A stretch of DNA of 38,301 nt from an uncultured Bacteroidales bacterium. GTDB taxonomy: Bacteria > Bacteroidota > Bacteroidia > Bacteroidales > JAUNSR01. Made by a program: the position numbers and the translations under genes. This document shows positions 18,203 to 26,787 of this stretch, one piece after another. The notes beneath the pieces were generated by a model. That model made no database searches. It had not been told where the DNA came from and saw only the letters and a program-made list of their open reading frames with translations. The DNA lies in assembly GCA_947074145.1 (NCBI GenBank), contig CAMTOJ010000002.1, positions 104,742 through 143,042 of the forward strand, in the 5' to 3' direction. Position 1 is the stretch's first letter, and each line of letters begins with the position of its first letter.

Positions 18203-19198
18203 CTAACGCAAATGTTCTGTAAGGAGTTTGATCTCTACATATGGAGACATTTTCTTATACAATATATTGTATACGGCATCAAGTATAGGCATATGAACAT
18301 TATATTCCTGATTTATCTCCTTGATACATTTAGTTCCGTAATATCCCTCTGCTACCATTTCCATCTCTATCTGTGCAGATTTCACAGAATAACCTTTTCC
18401 AATCATTGTACCGAACATATGATTACGGCTAAACTTTGAGTAAGCTGTAACCAATAAATCTCCCAGATATACCGAATCGGTAATATTTCTCTCAAGAGGA
18501 TTTATCGTATTTACGAATCTGTTAAGTTCCTGAATGGCATTAGATACAATCACAGCCTGAAAATTATCGCCATATTTCAATCCGCTACAAATACCTGCTG
18601 CAATTGAATATACATTTTTCAGAACCGATCCGAACTCAATACCTGCTACATCTTTCGAGGTGCAAGTGTTTAGGAAATGAGAACGAAGAAAATCAGCAAG
18701 CATTGTAGCCTTTGACTCATCATTACAACCTATTGTCAGATAGGAAAGACGTTCATAAGCAATCTCCTCTGCATGGCAAGGACCACCAAGAACTGCGATA
18801 TTGTCGTTTGGCACATTATAGAACTTTTTCAGATATTCTGATATTATAAGGTTCTCATCAGGAACAATTCCCTTGATAGAGGTTACAATGAATTTATCGG
18901 AAATCTTAGTTCTTAATTTTTTCAGATGTAGTTTAAGATACGGTGATGGTGTAACAAAAATCAGAGTATCTGATTTTTTCACAATATCATTAATATTAGA
19001 ACTGAAATATATGCGATCAATATCGAATTTTACGCTTGATAGATATGCGGGATTATGACCGAATTTTTTAAATTCTTCAATACGGTCGTTTCTGCGCATA
19101 TACCAGTTTATTTTATCGGTATTGGTCATTACCATTTTAGCAACTGCGGTAGCCCAACTTCCGCCCCCAATAATCGCTATTCTTCCAGGTAATTTCAT
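18203..19198 (-). CDS. gpsA: Glycerol-3-phosphate dehydrogenase [NAD(P)+]
   Basis: This 331-residue cytosolic enzyme reduces dihydroxyacetone phosphate to sn-glycerol-3-phosphate for phospholipid synthesis. The dinucleotide site reads AIIGGGSWATAVAKMV near 8-23. FVTPSPYLKLHLK, IVTSIKGIVPDENL, VLGGPCHAEEIAYERLSYLT and EFGSVLKNVYSIAAGICSGL near 187-206 (catalytic Lys) follow in the usual order, and the length is normal. It sits between lysS and pgi, a neighbourhood I associate with Bacteroidetes chromosomes. Confidence 0.96.
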   Translation of the reverse strand: MKLPGRIAIIGGGSWATAVAKMVMTNTDKINWYMRRNDRIEEFKKFGHNPAYLSSVKFDIDRIYFSSNINDIVKKSDTLIFVTPSPYLKLHLKKLRTKISDKFIVTSIKGIVPDENLIISEYLKKFYNVPNDNIAVLGGPCHAEEIAYERLSYLTIGCNDESKATMLADFLRSHFLNTCTSKDVAGIEFGSVLKNVYSIAAGICSGLKYGDNFQAVIVSNAIQELNRFVNTINPLERNITDSVYLGDLLVTAYSKFSRNHMFGTMIGKGYSVKSAQIEMEMVAEGYYGTKCIKEINQEYNVHMPILDAVYNILYKKMSPYVEIKLLTEHLR

Positions 19199-19288
19199 AC
19201 GTAGTTTTTATTTATTTACAACTGTAATAATATATTTAAGTAAATTAATTATTAAAATATTATTACTATAAAGATATAAACTCATTAC

Positions 19289-19381
19289 AATACAAAAAAG
19301 AAAAATATCCCGGGAATCAAAAAGCAAAATTTAAACTTGGTTAATCTATATTAATTTTTATGCTTTGTGATACCTGGGATA
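19289..19381 (-). terminator. Probable terminator after lysS (long imperfect stem)
   Basis: Inverted arms at 19306-19319 and 19368-19381 pair over 14 positions with two mismatches, and the pairing can extend inwards (AAAGCA/TGCTTT). On the minus strand the stem is followed by a T-rich run (A-rich at 19289-19305). It lies 15 bases past the lysS stop. The loop of about 48 bases is large, so confidence is moderate. Confidence 0.5.
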
Positions 19382-19395
19382 AGTATTGCAATCAA

Positions 19396-21126
19396 TTATA
19401 CAACAATATTTTGTATCCATTGGTTTACATTTTCTACCGATGGATTATTCAAATTCAATTTATATTTTTTATTCAGGCCACAAATTTCCTGATGTAATTT
19501 CTGAGCAGATACTCCCTTAATAGAATCTACAGTAAGATATCCGGCTTTCTGAATTACAGGAACCCACTCTTCAGGAATTCCAAATTCTGTATATTTTGAT
19601 GCAGAATCTTTCTTAACTGTTTTTTCAGGACGCATCTGTGGGAAGAATAATACTTCCTGTATCGTTGTTTGTCCTGTCATCAACATTACAAGTCTGTCCA
19701 TTCCGATACCCATACCTGAAGTAGGAGGCATACCATATTCAAGTGCGCGAACAAAGTCAAGATCAATAAACATTGCCTCATCGTCACCTTTTTCGCTAAG
19801 ACGTAGCTGATCCTGGAATCTTCCAAGCTGATCAATAGGGTCATTAAGTTCAGAATATGCATTACAAAGCTCTTTTCCGTTTACCATCAACTCAAAACGC
19901 TCTGTAAGTTCAGGATTTTCACGATGACGTTTACATAAAGGTGACATCTCAATAGGATAATCAGTTATGAATGTAGGTTGAATATAATTGCCTTCACATT
20001 TTTCACCGAAAATCTCATCGATAAGTTTCCCTTTACCCATTGTTTCGTCTGCTTCGATTCCAAGTTCTTTACAGATTTGACGTAATTCATCTTCATTTTT
20101 TCCCGCAATGTCGTATCCTGTGAAATCTTTGATTGCCTCAGTCATAGTTTTTCTTGCGAATGGAGCCTTGAAGCTGATTGTATTTTCGCCAACTTTTACT
20201 TCTGTTGTACCGTTGGTTGCAAGACAAATCTTCTCAAGCATATTCTCTGTGAACTTCATCATCCAGTTATAATCCTTATAAGGAACATAAATCTCCATAC
20301 AAGTAAACTCCGGATTATGAGTTCTGTCCATACCTTCATTACGGAAGTTTTTTGAGAATTCATATACACCCTCGAATCCTCCGACGATCAATCTTTTTAG
20401 GTAAAGTTCGTTAGCGATTCTCAGATAAAGAGGTATATCAAGTGCATTGTGATGAGTGATAAAAGGACGAGCAGATGCACCTCCGGGAATTGATTGAAGG
20501 ATAGGTGTTTCTACCTCCATATACCCGAATGAGTTGAAATATTCACGCATCGTGTTGTAAACCTTGGTTCTCTTAATAAAGATATCTTTAATACCTTCAT
20601 TTACAACAAGGTCAACATATCTTTGGCGGAATCTCATTTCCGGATCTTCGAAAGCATCATAAGCAACGCCATCTTTATATTTTACTATCGGAAGAGGTTT
20701 GATTGATTTAGATAATACGGTTAGTTCTTGTGCATGAACCGAGATTTCTCCCATTTGAGTTCTGAACACATAACCTTTGATTCCAATAAAATCACCGATA
20801 TCAAGAAGTTTTTTGAATACTACGTTATAAAGATCTTTATTCTCTTCGGGACATAAATCGTCTCTTGAAATATAGACCTGAATTCTTCCTTTTGAATCCT
20901 GAAGTTCTACAAAAGAAGCTTTTCCCATTACGCGACGACTCATTATACGTCCGGCAATTGTAACAGGTCTTGCCTCAGCTTCATCGCTGAAGTTTTCTCT
21001 TATTTCTTCTGAATAACCTGTTACCACATATTCGGCAGCAGGGTAGGGCTCAATGCCCATTTTGCGTAATTCCTCAAGTGAGTTACGTCTTATAATCTCT
21101 TGTTCACTTAATTCCAGCAGATCCAT
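19396..21126 (-). CDS. lysS: Lysine--tRNA ligase, class II
   Basis: This 576-residue cytosolic class II aminoacyl-tRNA synthetase charges tRNA-Lys. The N-terminal OB-fold anticodon domain (about 55-150) includes [21 protein letters not shown]. Catalytic motifs follow: [11 protein letters not shown], motif 2 as [20 protein letters not shown] near 260-280, and motif 3 as [17 protein letters not shown] near 467-483. About 70 extra residues after the usual LysS end (beyond [11 protein letters not shown]) form the C-terminal extension common in Bacteroidetes LysS. A perfect inverted repeat with a -7-like box sits just upstream of the ATG. Confidence 0.98.
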   Translation of the reverse strand: MDLLELSEQEIIRRNSLEELRKMGIEPYPAAEYVVTGYSEEIRENFSDEAEARPVTIAGRIMSRRVMGKASFVELQDSKGRIQVYISRDDLCPEENKDLYNVVFKKLLDIGDFIGIKGYVFRTQMGEISVHAQELTVLSKSIKPLPIVKYKDGVAYDAFEDPEMRFRQRYVDLVVNEGIKDIFIKRTKVYNTMREYFNSFGYMEVETPILQSIPGGASARPFITHHNALDIPLYLRIANELYLKRLIVGGFEGVYEFSKNFRNEGMDRTHNPEFTCMEIYVPYKDYNWMMKFTENMLEKICLATNGTTEVKVGENTISFKAPFARKTMTEAIKDFTGYDIAGKNEDELRQICKELGIEADETMGKGKLIDEIFGEKCEGNYIQPTFITDYPIEMSPLCKRHRENPELTERFELMVNGKELCNAYSELNDPIDQLGRFQDQLRLSEKGDDEAMFIDLDFVRALEYGMPPTSGMGIGMDRLVMLMTGQTTIQEVLFFPQMRPEKTVKKDSASKYTEFGIPEEWVPVIQKAGYLTVDSIKGVSAQKLHQEICGLNKKYKLNLNNPSVENVNQWIQNIVV

Positions 21127-21128
21127 TT

Positions 21129-21167
21129 AGTTTTTAATTTTGCATTATAGGTGCAAAATTAAAAACT
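21129..21167 (-). promoter_or_regulatory. lysS upstream palindrome carrying a Bacteroidetes -7 box
   Basis: Arms at 21129-21144 and 21152-21167 are perfect 16-bp inverted repeats around a 7-base centre, ending 2 bases before the lysS ATG. On the minus strand TAATTTTGC (21153-21161) matches TAnnTTTGY exactly; because of the symmetry the plus strand carries the same box at 21135-21143. No clear TTTG -33 box is seen at the usual distance. It could be an operator over the lysS promoter or a 5' hairpin in its leader. Confidence 0.55.
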
Positions 21168-21209
21168 TTACTCTATAAGGAGTCTCTTTTATAGACTAAA
21201 TTCTGATAA

Positions 21210-21917
21210 TTACCAATTATTTTCAATATACATCGAGATATCTTTGCTACAAATATCTTTTAATGCATATCTATCAAGTAATTTTATTGATGATGCATCG
21301 TAATCTATTATCTCACTTTCTTTAAGTTCATTCAAAACATTTATAAAAACAGATCGTTGCATTCCAAAAAATGTATAAAGATCTTTGTGACGACATTTGA
21401 TGTTTATATTTTGACCCTGTTTGCTGGTCAGATTTAAAATCCATCTTGATAACTTCTCTTTCATATCCGATGCAGACATAAAAGAAAAATTATTCATTGT
21501 ATTTTGAGATTTATTTGAAGTAAGATTTAGCATGTTTATAAGGCAAATCTCATGACTCATCATCACATTGATGAAAGTAGTTTTTGATATTTGCATTATG
21601 CTTGTTTCTCCCACTGAAGTAACAGCGTATGGATATGAGGTGTCTTTACCGAACAAATAATCGGGTGCTATGATGTTTGGAGCATCAAACTCTTCACAGA
21701 TCATTACTTTTCCATGGACAACTTCGTTTTCAATCCTTATTTTCCCACTTACAACGAATTTTAAATGTGTACACTCATCTCCCTTATTTACAATTAATTC
21801 GTCATTTGTAAACTTAAGAAACTGTACCGCACTTTTTTCAAGTAAAGAAGTTAACGTAATCGAGTTTAATCCAAGAAATATTGGCAATCTAAGGATCGAT
21901 TCATACATGTCGCTCAT
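21210..21917 (-). CDS. Crp/Fnr-family transcription regulator
   Basis: From the ATG at 21917 the protein is 235 residues: an N-terminal cyclic-nucleotide-binding-like beta-barrel (about 15-120; FTNDELIVNKGDECTHLKFVVSGKI) and a C-terminal winged helix (about 150-215; CRHKDLYTFFGMQRSVFINVLNELKE). A TTG at 21941 extends the frame, but that codon overlaps the predicted promoter -7 box, so 21917 is preferred; MSDMYESILRLPIFLGL is also a typical start for this family in Bacteroidetes. No Fe-S cysteine cluster is seen, and the cAMP-contacting residues of true Crp are not obvious, so the ligand is unknown. Targets cannot be inferred. It is followed by lysS on the same strand but with an 83-base gap. 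Confidence 0.9.
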   Translation of the reverse strand: MSDMYESILRLPIFLGLNSITLTSLLEKSAVQFLKFTNDELIVNKGDECTHLKFVVSGKIRIENEVVHGKVMICEEFDAPNIIAPDYLFGKDTSYPYAVTSVGETSIMQISKTTFINVMMSHEICLINMLNLTSNKSQNTMNNFSFMSASDMKEKLSRWILNLTSKQGQNINIKCRHKDLYTFFGMQRSVFINVLNELKESEIIDYDASSIKLLDRYALKDICSKDISMYIENNW

Positions 21918-21929
21918 AGTAGTATTGTA

Positions 21930-21970
21930 TATATATAACAAAAATATTTAACTTGTCTAATAAAAACAAA
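21930..21970 (-). promoter_or_regulatory. Bacteroidetes-type promoter for the Crp/Fnr gene
   Basis: On the minus strand TATTTTTGT (21938-21946) matches the -7 consensus TAnnTTTGY, and TTTG (21967-21970) lies 20 bases upstream as the -33 box. The start point would fall near 21930, leaving a short leader before the ATG at 21917. Confidence 0.6.
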
Positions 21971-22049
21971 ACAATTTATAAATAGTTCTTTTTTTCTTTG
22001 TAAAATTGCAGCTCTTTAACATAAACTTTTTATTAATATTTGTTTACAT

Positions 22050-22640
22050 ATGGATTTTGTTTTTAATTTCCAGGAGGCATTAAGCGCATTTATGGTACTT
22101 TTTGCCGTTATAGATATCACAGGATTAACTCCTATACTCATTGACCTGAAAGAAAAATCCGGACCTATAAATGCCGGTAAAGCTGCTTTTTACTCTTTAG
22201 CAATATTATTATTGTTTTTATTTGTTGGTGATCTGGTTTTAAAGCTTTTTGGTGTTGATATCTCATCTTTCGCCGTTGCCGGAGCATTGGTTATATTTGT
22301 AATGGCCATAGAAATGACCTTCGGAATTGAGATATTCAAGTTTGATGGCCCAAAAGATTCAGTCACTATAATTCCGGTTGTTTTTCCTTTTATAGCAGGA
22401 GCCGGGTCATTTACCACTCTTTTGTCGCTTCGTGCAGAATATAATCTTTTGAATATAATAATTGCACTGGTTCTTAATATCGCTTTGGTTTATATCGTGA
22501 TAAAAAAGATAACGCTTCTCGAACGGCTGATTGGTAAAGGTGGAATATATGTGTTACGAAAGTTTTTCGGTATTATTCTTCTTGCAATTTCTGTAAAACT
22601 TTTTGCATCAAATATATCGTCGCTATTTAATTCTTTGTAA
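22050..22640 (+). CDS. MarC-family (UPF0056) inner-membrane protein
   Basis: The 196-residue protein has six predicted membrane helices. It shows the MarC family pattern: FMVLFAVIDITGLTPILIDL near 14-33, an AFYSLAILLLFLFVGDLVLKLFG-like second helix region, ALVIFVMAIEMTFGIE, and VVFPFIAGAGSFTTLLSL near 110-127 with the conserved Pro and Gly-Ala-Gly. The transport substrate of MarC proteins is not established; early links to multiple antibiotic resistance were not upheld. It is transcribed divergently from the Crp/Fnr gene and ends at a strong terminator. Confidence 0.88.
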   Translation: MDFVFNFQEALSAFMVLFAVIDITGLTPILIDLKEKSGPINAGKAAFYSLAILLLFLFVGDLVLKLFGVDISSFAVAGALVIFVMAIEMTFGIEIFKFDGPKDSVTIIPVVFPFIAGAGSFTTLLSLRAEYNLLNIIIALVLNIALVYIVIKKITLLERLIGKGGIYVLRKFFGIILLAISVKLFASNISSLFNSL

Positions 22641-22687
22641 TTATTTTTATTTAATTAATACAAATATAAAATTAAAATCAAGAATAT

Positions 22688-22732
22688 AAAAGTCTAACAA
22701 TTAGGTTTATACCTATTGTTGGGCTTTTTTTT
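22688..22732 (+). terminator. Intrinsic terminator after marC-like gene
   Basis: An imperfect stem of about 15 bp pairs AGTCTAACAATTAGG with CCTATTGTTGGGCTT across a 5-base loop, with two U-G wobbles and one bulged base, followed by a run of eight T. Confidence 0.82.
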
Positions 22733-22962
22733 ATACTGCATTTCGAGTAAGTATTCTAAAATATCAATTCATGAATGAGTAAATGAATATATGGCTTAAA
22801 AATAGTAAAATAATATTAAAAACAAGTTTGTTTTTAGTGGTTTAACTTTTTTAGTGTTAAAAAATAACACATTTTATCCGGTTTTATTTTTATGTTAAAA
22901 ATGAAATTATGTTATTATTATATTCTTTATCATCATTGGAATGGTAAAGAATAGAGTGTTTT
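22733..22962. other. Remainder of the convergent marC/rhomboid intergenic region
   Basis: Together with the terminator this makes a 322-base gene-free stretch, very AT-rich. It contains a 6-bp hairpin GTGTTA-5 nt-TAACAC at 22854-22870 and a hairpin at 22923-22951 (TTCTTTA and TAAAGAA arms, extended by CATT/AATG) just past the rhomboid stop, which may act as a weak minus-strand terminator. No coding signal was found. Confidence 0.5.
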
Positions 22963-23583
22963 TTAGAGTTCAATCTCACTTTCTTCATCATCAATCATAT
23001 CCTCTATGCCACGATCGGGTAATGGCCCTTTTCTTATAAATACGCAAGCACATATTAATCCTGAAATAGCACCGGAAAGGTGTCCTTCCCAGGAAGTTCC
23101 GGGAGTGATTAATTCAGATATGGGAAGAAGGTTCCAGAACATACTTCCGTAGATAAATATTGTAATAAAAGCGACAGCCCACAGCTTTTGATTACGTCTG
23201 AAAATACCGCTAAAAAAAAGAAAAAATGCAAGAGAGTAGATAAGAGAAGATGCTCCGATGTGAATTCCTGATCGGCCTATCAACCATGTAATTGAGCCAC
23301 TTAATAACCAGCTTGTGAAAAATATATTCCATGCGATGTCTTTGTAAAAATAAAAAAGAAACCATCCTAATATAATTAGGGCAGAACAGTTTGCCAATAA
23401 ATGATTGAATCCCGAATGAAGTAGCGGAGAAAACAATATACCAGCTATACCGGAAAAGGTGCGTGGTTCGATACCCAGGAATCCTATCCTGAAACCAAAA
23501 AAATATTGACATATTTCGATGACTGATATCAGGAAAATAAAAAGTAAAATTGGTATTGAAGAAAGTCTTATTCTTTTTTCCAT
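22963..23583 (-). CDS. Rhomboid-family intramembrane serine protease
   Basis: The 206-residue protein has about six membrane helices and the rhomboid active site: HSGFNHLLANCSAL near 58-71 (the HxxxN helix), the serine in GIHIGASSLIYSL near 106-118 (GxSx) and the catalytic His in SWEGHLSGAISGLI near 164-177. It would cleave single-pass membrane proteins within the bilayer. The C-terminus is an acidic cytoplasmic tail rich in Asp and Glu. Length is normal for a short bacterial rhomboid. Targets are unknown; it is monocistronic by context, with convergent marC downstream and divergent porin upstream. Confidence 0.9.
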   Translation of the reverse strand: MEKRIRLSSIPILLFIFLISVIEICQYFFGFRIGFLGIEPRTFSGIAGILFSPLLHSGFNHLLANCSALIILGWFLFYFYKDIAWNIFFTSWLLSGSITWLIGRSGIHIGASSLIYSLAFFLFFSGIFRRNQKLWAVAFITIFIYGSMFWNLLPISELITPGTSWEGHLSGAISGLICACVFIRKGPLPDRGIEDMIDDEESEIEL

Positions 23584-24029
23584 TGTTGACTATTATTTAT
23601 TTTGAACCTATTGAGATTCATTTCGAAAAATAACATTTATATATCATATATATTCTCCGGAGTAGTTTTTTTAAATAATCTTTCAATTTTTCCTAATAAT
23701 GTTTTGTATCCTACCCGCCTTTAGGATAGAACCTAAAGGCGGGTATGTTATATCCTAAAAGCGGATAGGATATAACATAAAAGCGGATAGGTTACATATG
23801 TATAAAGAGAAAATTAAAATCGATTTGAAAAATAAGAAAAGATTCAACCATGTGAATGAAGAGTATTTGATTTAAGAAAATTAGGAAGGGAAATAATATT
23901 CCGGAAGAATCAGGATGAGGAATATGGACTATTATGGAGTAAATTAAATAACATTTCTTCAAACTAAATAATCATTTTATTGTTATAGAAAAATGATACA
24001 TAAATAAAAACTAATAAAGATTTACAAAT
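23584..24029. other. Divergent intergenic region between rhomboid and porin genes
   Basis: This 446-base stretch contains the nested repeat cluster described separately (23706-23797). Downstream of it, at 23860-23967, is a short open frame after a TGA that reads like ordinary protein (RVFDLRKLGREIIFRK and GLLWSKLNN). It has no start codon and may be a gene remnant. No clear -7/-33 pair was found for the porin gene. Confidence 0.45.
23706..23797. repeat. Cluster of 22-bp tandem repeats forming two adjacent hairpins
   Basis: Three imperfect 22-bp units lie head to tail at 23732-23753, 23754-23775 and 23776-23797, sharing the core TAAA(A/G)GCGG(A/G)TA. A fourth, inverted copy lies at 23706-23725. 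The inverted copy and unit 1 form a perfect 14-bp stem (23712-23725 with 23732-23745, 6-base loop). A second perfect 12-bp stem pairs 23745-23756 with 23767-23778 around a 10-base loop. The first stem has no T-run after it. Confidence 0.8.
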
Positions 24030-25328
24030 ATGAAGAAATTGTTATACTCTATAATATTGATAGTCGGTGCATCTTTTTTCGTGTCGCAATCAGTAGAAGC
24101 TCAGGATAATAACTCACCTATTGTTATTATAAAAACTCCGTTGGAAGATATTGAGTTTTTGCAGCAAAATAAACCACAAGATACTAAAACACCATCCGTT
24201 CCCTCATTTGTTGTAAAATCAAGAGGTGGTGATTTTATGCTCGCTATTGGTGGAAATATCAATACTATATTAGGTTTTGATATAGGAAATGATCTATATG
24301 ATACAGGAGCAGGCATAAATTTTATCTCTTCTTATATTCCGGTTCCGGCACAGAGAGGTCAAAAAAGTGTATTTTATATTAATTCACTGACATCTGTTCT
24401 CGATTTTCAATTTGTCGGCTTTAAGGGAACGCCAAATCAGATAGTAGGATATATGAAGTTTCAGCCAAATGGTATAAGCCCTGATATCCCCTTCAATCAA
24501 CTTTATATAAGTTATCGTAGATTTTATGCAGGATTAACCTACTCGCTTATGCAAGACCAATTAGCCTGTCCAAATACTATTGACCCTCAGGGCCCTAATG
24601 GTTATGTGTCATCGTATGCATATCAGATCACTTATAGGTCTAAATCTTATAATGGATTCTCTTTTGCTGCATCAATTGAACAACCAACCTTTTATGCCTT
24701 CAGGGGTGCATATAATGGAACAGATTATCCGAAATTCGACGGACATCAGTATTTTGGTAATGCATCACAGATTACCCCCGATATACCGGCATGGATTCAA
24801 TATGAAATAGATAAAAAATATCGCTTTAGACTAACAGGATTGTTCCGTCAATTTTCATATAGAAATATAGATGAAAATCGAACTCGCAGTACTACCGGTT
24901 GGGGTGCTATGTTGAGTGGTAGTTTGGCTCCTGTAAATGCCTTTACTTTCTATTATCAGGCTGTATATGGTGAAGGTCTTGGTAATTATATTCAGGATTT
25001 ACCGGGTTATTCGATGTCATTTATTCCTGATAATAAAAAACCGGGAAAAATGAAAGCTACTCCGATGATGGGTGTTGTGTTGGGGGCAACAATTAATGCA
25101 ACAAGCAAACTTACATTTAATGCGATGTGCTCAGAGGCACGAGTTTGGGAATCGGGAGAATATTATCCTGATTATAAATACGGATTATATGTAAATGGAA
25201 ATATGTTTTATAGTATAACACCTTATTTAAATTGGGGTATTGAGTATATCTGGGGTAGAAGAGAAACATGGAATAAAGGCGGTGCTGTAGATAATAGGCT
25301 TCAGACTCAAATTCAATTTGTATTATAA
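24030..25328 (+). CDS. Outer-membrane porin, DcaP-like
   Basis: The 432-residue protein starts with a clear Sec signal peptide (MKKLLYSIILIVGASFFVSQ, cleavage likely after VEAQ near 25). After a short linker rich in Pro and Thr (about 45-60), the rest shows alternating hydrophobic and polar residues typical of a beta barrel, with aromatic-rich strands, and ends in aromatic and hydrophobic residues (QIQFVL), as outer-membrane barrels do. The N-terminal part (FMLAIGGNINTILGFDIGNDL) resembles DcaP/TrpF-type trimeric porins. It should let small, perhaps anionic, solutes pass the outer membrane. The MFS transporter 142 bases downstream may handle the same solute. Confidence 0.72.
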   Translation: MKKLLYSIILIVGASFFVSQSVEAQDNNSPIVIIKTPLEDIEFLQQNKPQDTKTPSVPSFVVKSRGGDFMLAIGGNINTILGFDIGNDLYDTGAGINFISSYIPVPAQRGQKSVFYINSLTSVLDFQFVGFKGTPNQIVGYMKFQPNGISPDIPFNQLYISYRRFYAGLTYSLMQDQLACPNTIDPQGPNGYVSSYAYQITYRSKSYNGFSFAASIEQPTFYAFRGAYNGTDYPKFDGHQYFGNASQITPDIPAWIQYEIDKKYRFRLTGLFRQFSYRNIDENRTRSTTGWGAMLSGSLAPVNAFTFYYQAVYGEGLGNYIQDLPGYSMSFIPDNKKPGKMKATPMMGVVLGATINATSKLTFNAMCSEARVWESGEYYPDYKYGLYVNGNMFYSITPYLNWGIEYIWGRRETWNKGGAVDNRLQTQIQFVL

Positions 25329-25395
25329 TAAATTACAATACAATTTCACACACAAATAAACAAAGAGCATTGATTTAAAACCTTTTAAACATGCT

Positions 25396-25460
25396 TTTTA
25401 ATATGCCATGTTCGGTGCTTGATTTATTGTAAATTAAGATTCCGTACGTGGCATTTAAAA
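25396..25460 (+). promoter_or_regulatory. Inverted repeat in the leader of the MFS gene
   Basis: Arms TTTTAATATGCCA (25396-25408) and TGGCATTTAAAA (25449-25460) pair over about 12 positions with one bulge, and a few more pairs (CGG/CCG) are possible inside. The second arm ends 10 bases before the ATG at 25471, so the fold could mask the start region. It could also be a regulator site. Function unknown. Confidence 0.35.
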
Positions 25461-25470
25461 TCAAAACCAA

Positions 25471-26787
25471 ATGAAAGGGAAAATAAATTTGTTTTCAGGA
25501 AAATTCCCGGAGATTAATACAGGAAAAGGTATGATCACTTTATGGACTATGCTAAGTATATGGTCTATCTCAACAGTGACATCTTTGCCAGGACTCGCAG
25601 TATCGCCAATTCTTGGAAAGCTTGATACCGTTTTCAAAAATGTTTCCGATTTAGAGATCCAAATGCTAACCTCATTACCTAACCTAATGATAGTTCCTTT
25701 TGTTTTGCTATCGGGTAAGCTGACAGAAAGTAAAGGTAAGCTTCCTATGCTGATAATAGGTCTTTCTTTATTTTTGCTTAGCGGAATACTCTATTTTTTT
25801 GCCAATTCAATGAATACACTTATAATTATAAGCTGTTTTCTTGGGATGGGTGCGGGTATGATAATTCCTCTTTCAACCGGGCTAATAGCTGATTTTTTTG
25901 TCGGTAACTATCGCACAAAGCAAATGGGATTGAGTTCGGGGATAAATAATCTGACACTTGTTTTGGCTACTTTTCTTACAGGATGGCTTGCCAATATCAA
26001 TTGGCATCTTCCTTTTGCTGTATATCTGATACCTGTATTTTCTTTACTGCTGGTTCGATTCCTTACCGATGGGTATCTTAAAAAAGAGGGAAGTTATATT
26101 ATCGGGCAAGGGGCATCTAAGGGCTCTACAATGGAGCAAATTCATATGCAGGAAGATAGTGACAGTAAGAATATTTATTTAAAGCCGGGTCAATCCTTAG
26201 ATGTAAAGAAAATGATGGGATTGATGTTGCTCTATTTTTCTATCACTTATCTCAGTATAATGGGAACATTCAATATTTCTTTCGTATTGCAAGAGTATAA
26301 ATTGAGTAGTACTTATTCCGGTACGATAATATCTATCTATTTTTTAGCAATCACGATTCCCGGATTTTGCTTGCCTCAGATAATGAAGATATTGAAAAAA
26401 AGAGTGGTTTATTTGTGTTTTGCGATGGTAGCTATAGGCCTTTTTCTTGTAGTGCTTTTTAAAATAACGGTTATTATAGGAGTTGGATTCTTTCTTATGG
26501 GATTCGGAATAGGAATATTACAACCTCTTATTTATGATAAAACTTCTCTTATTGCAACTTCGAAACGCACAATATTCGCGTTGGCTGTTGTGATGTGTGG
26601 CAATTATATTGCTATAATCTTATGCCCTTTTATCGGGAAATTGTTTCAGATAATCTTCCATCAACAAGGAAATATGTTATTTCCGTTTTGGGTTAATGCA
26701 TTTCTTGCTTTAATAATAATGGTGTTAGCCTTTTTTAGACAACATAAGTTTGTTTTTTCAAATGAAAGTTCATCACTGAACCGTTAA
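25471..26787 (+). CDS. Major facilitator superfamily transporter
   Basis: The 438-residue polytopic protein has about 12 membrane helices in two halves joined by a hydrophilic loop near 205-250. The N-terminal half has LTSLPNLMIVPFVLLSGKLTESKGK, with the MFS loop 2-3 motif (G-K-L-x5-K), followed by GMGAGMIIPLSTGLIADFF near 128-146. Overall it resembles drug/metabolite antiporters of the DHA type. The substrate is not determinable. It follows the porin gene by 142 bases in the same direction and could share its transcript. Confidence 0.86.
   Translation: MKGKINLFSGKFPEINTGKGMITLWTMLSIWSISTVTSLPGLAVSPILGKLDTVFKNVSDLEIQMLTSLPNLMIVPFVLLSGKLTESKGKLPMLIIGLSLFLLSGILYFFANSMNTLIIISCFLGMGAGMIIPLSTGLIADFFVGNYRTKQMGLSSGINNLTLVLATFLTGWLANINWHLPFAVYLIPVFSLLLVRFLTDGYLKKEGSYIIGQGASKGSTMEQIHMQEDSDSKNIYLKPGQSLDVKKMMGLMLLYFSITYLSIMGTFNISFVLQEYKLSSTYSGTIISIYFLAITIPGFCLPQIMKILKKRVVYLCFAMVAIGLFLVVLFKITVIIGVGFFLMGFGIGILQPLIYDKTSLIATSKRTIFALAVVMCGNYIAIILCPFIGKLFQIIFHQQGNMLFPFWVNAFLALIIMVLAFFRQHKFVFSNESSSLNR

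Noticed and set aside
21918..21941. TTG start that would extend the Crp/Fnr protein by eight residues
   Set aside because: The codon overlaps the predicted -7 promoter box, and the ATG at 21917 gives the usual family N-terminus.
23210..23512. 100-codon open frame on the minus strand within the rhomboid gene
   Set aside because: The overlapping frame encodes the rhomboid catalytic motifs; this one has none and is rich in Phe, Tyr and His as out-of-frame translations often are.
23706..23797. Short regularly repeated units that could suggest a CRISPR array
   Set aside because: The 22-bp units follow each other without unique spacers, one copy is inverted, and there are no cas genes nearby.
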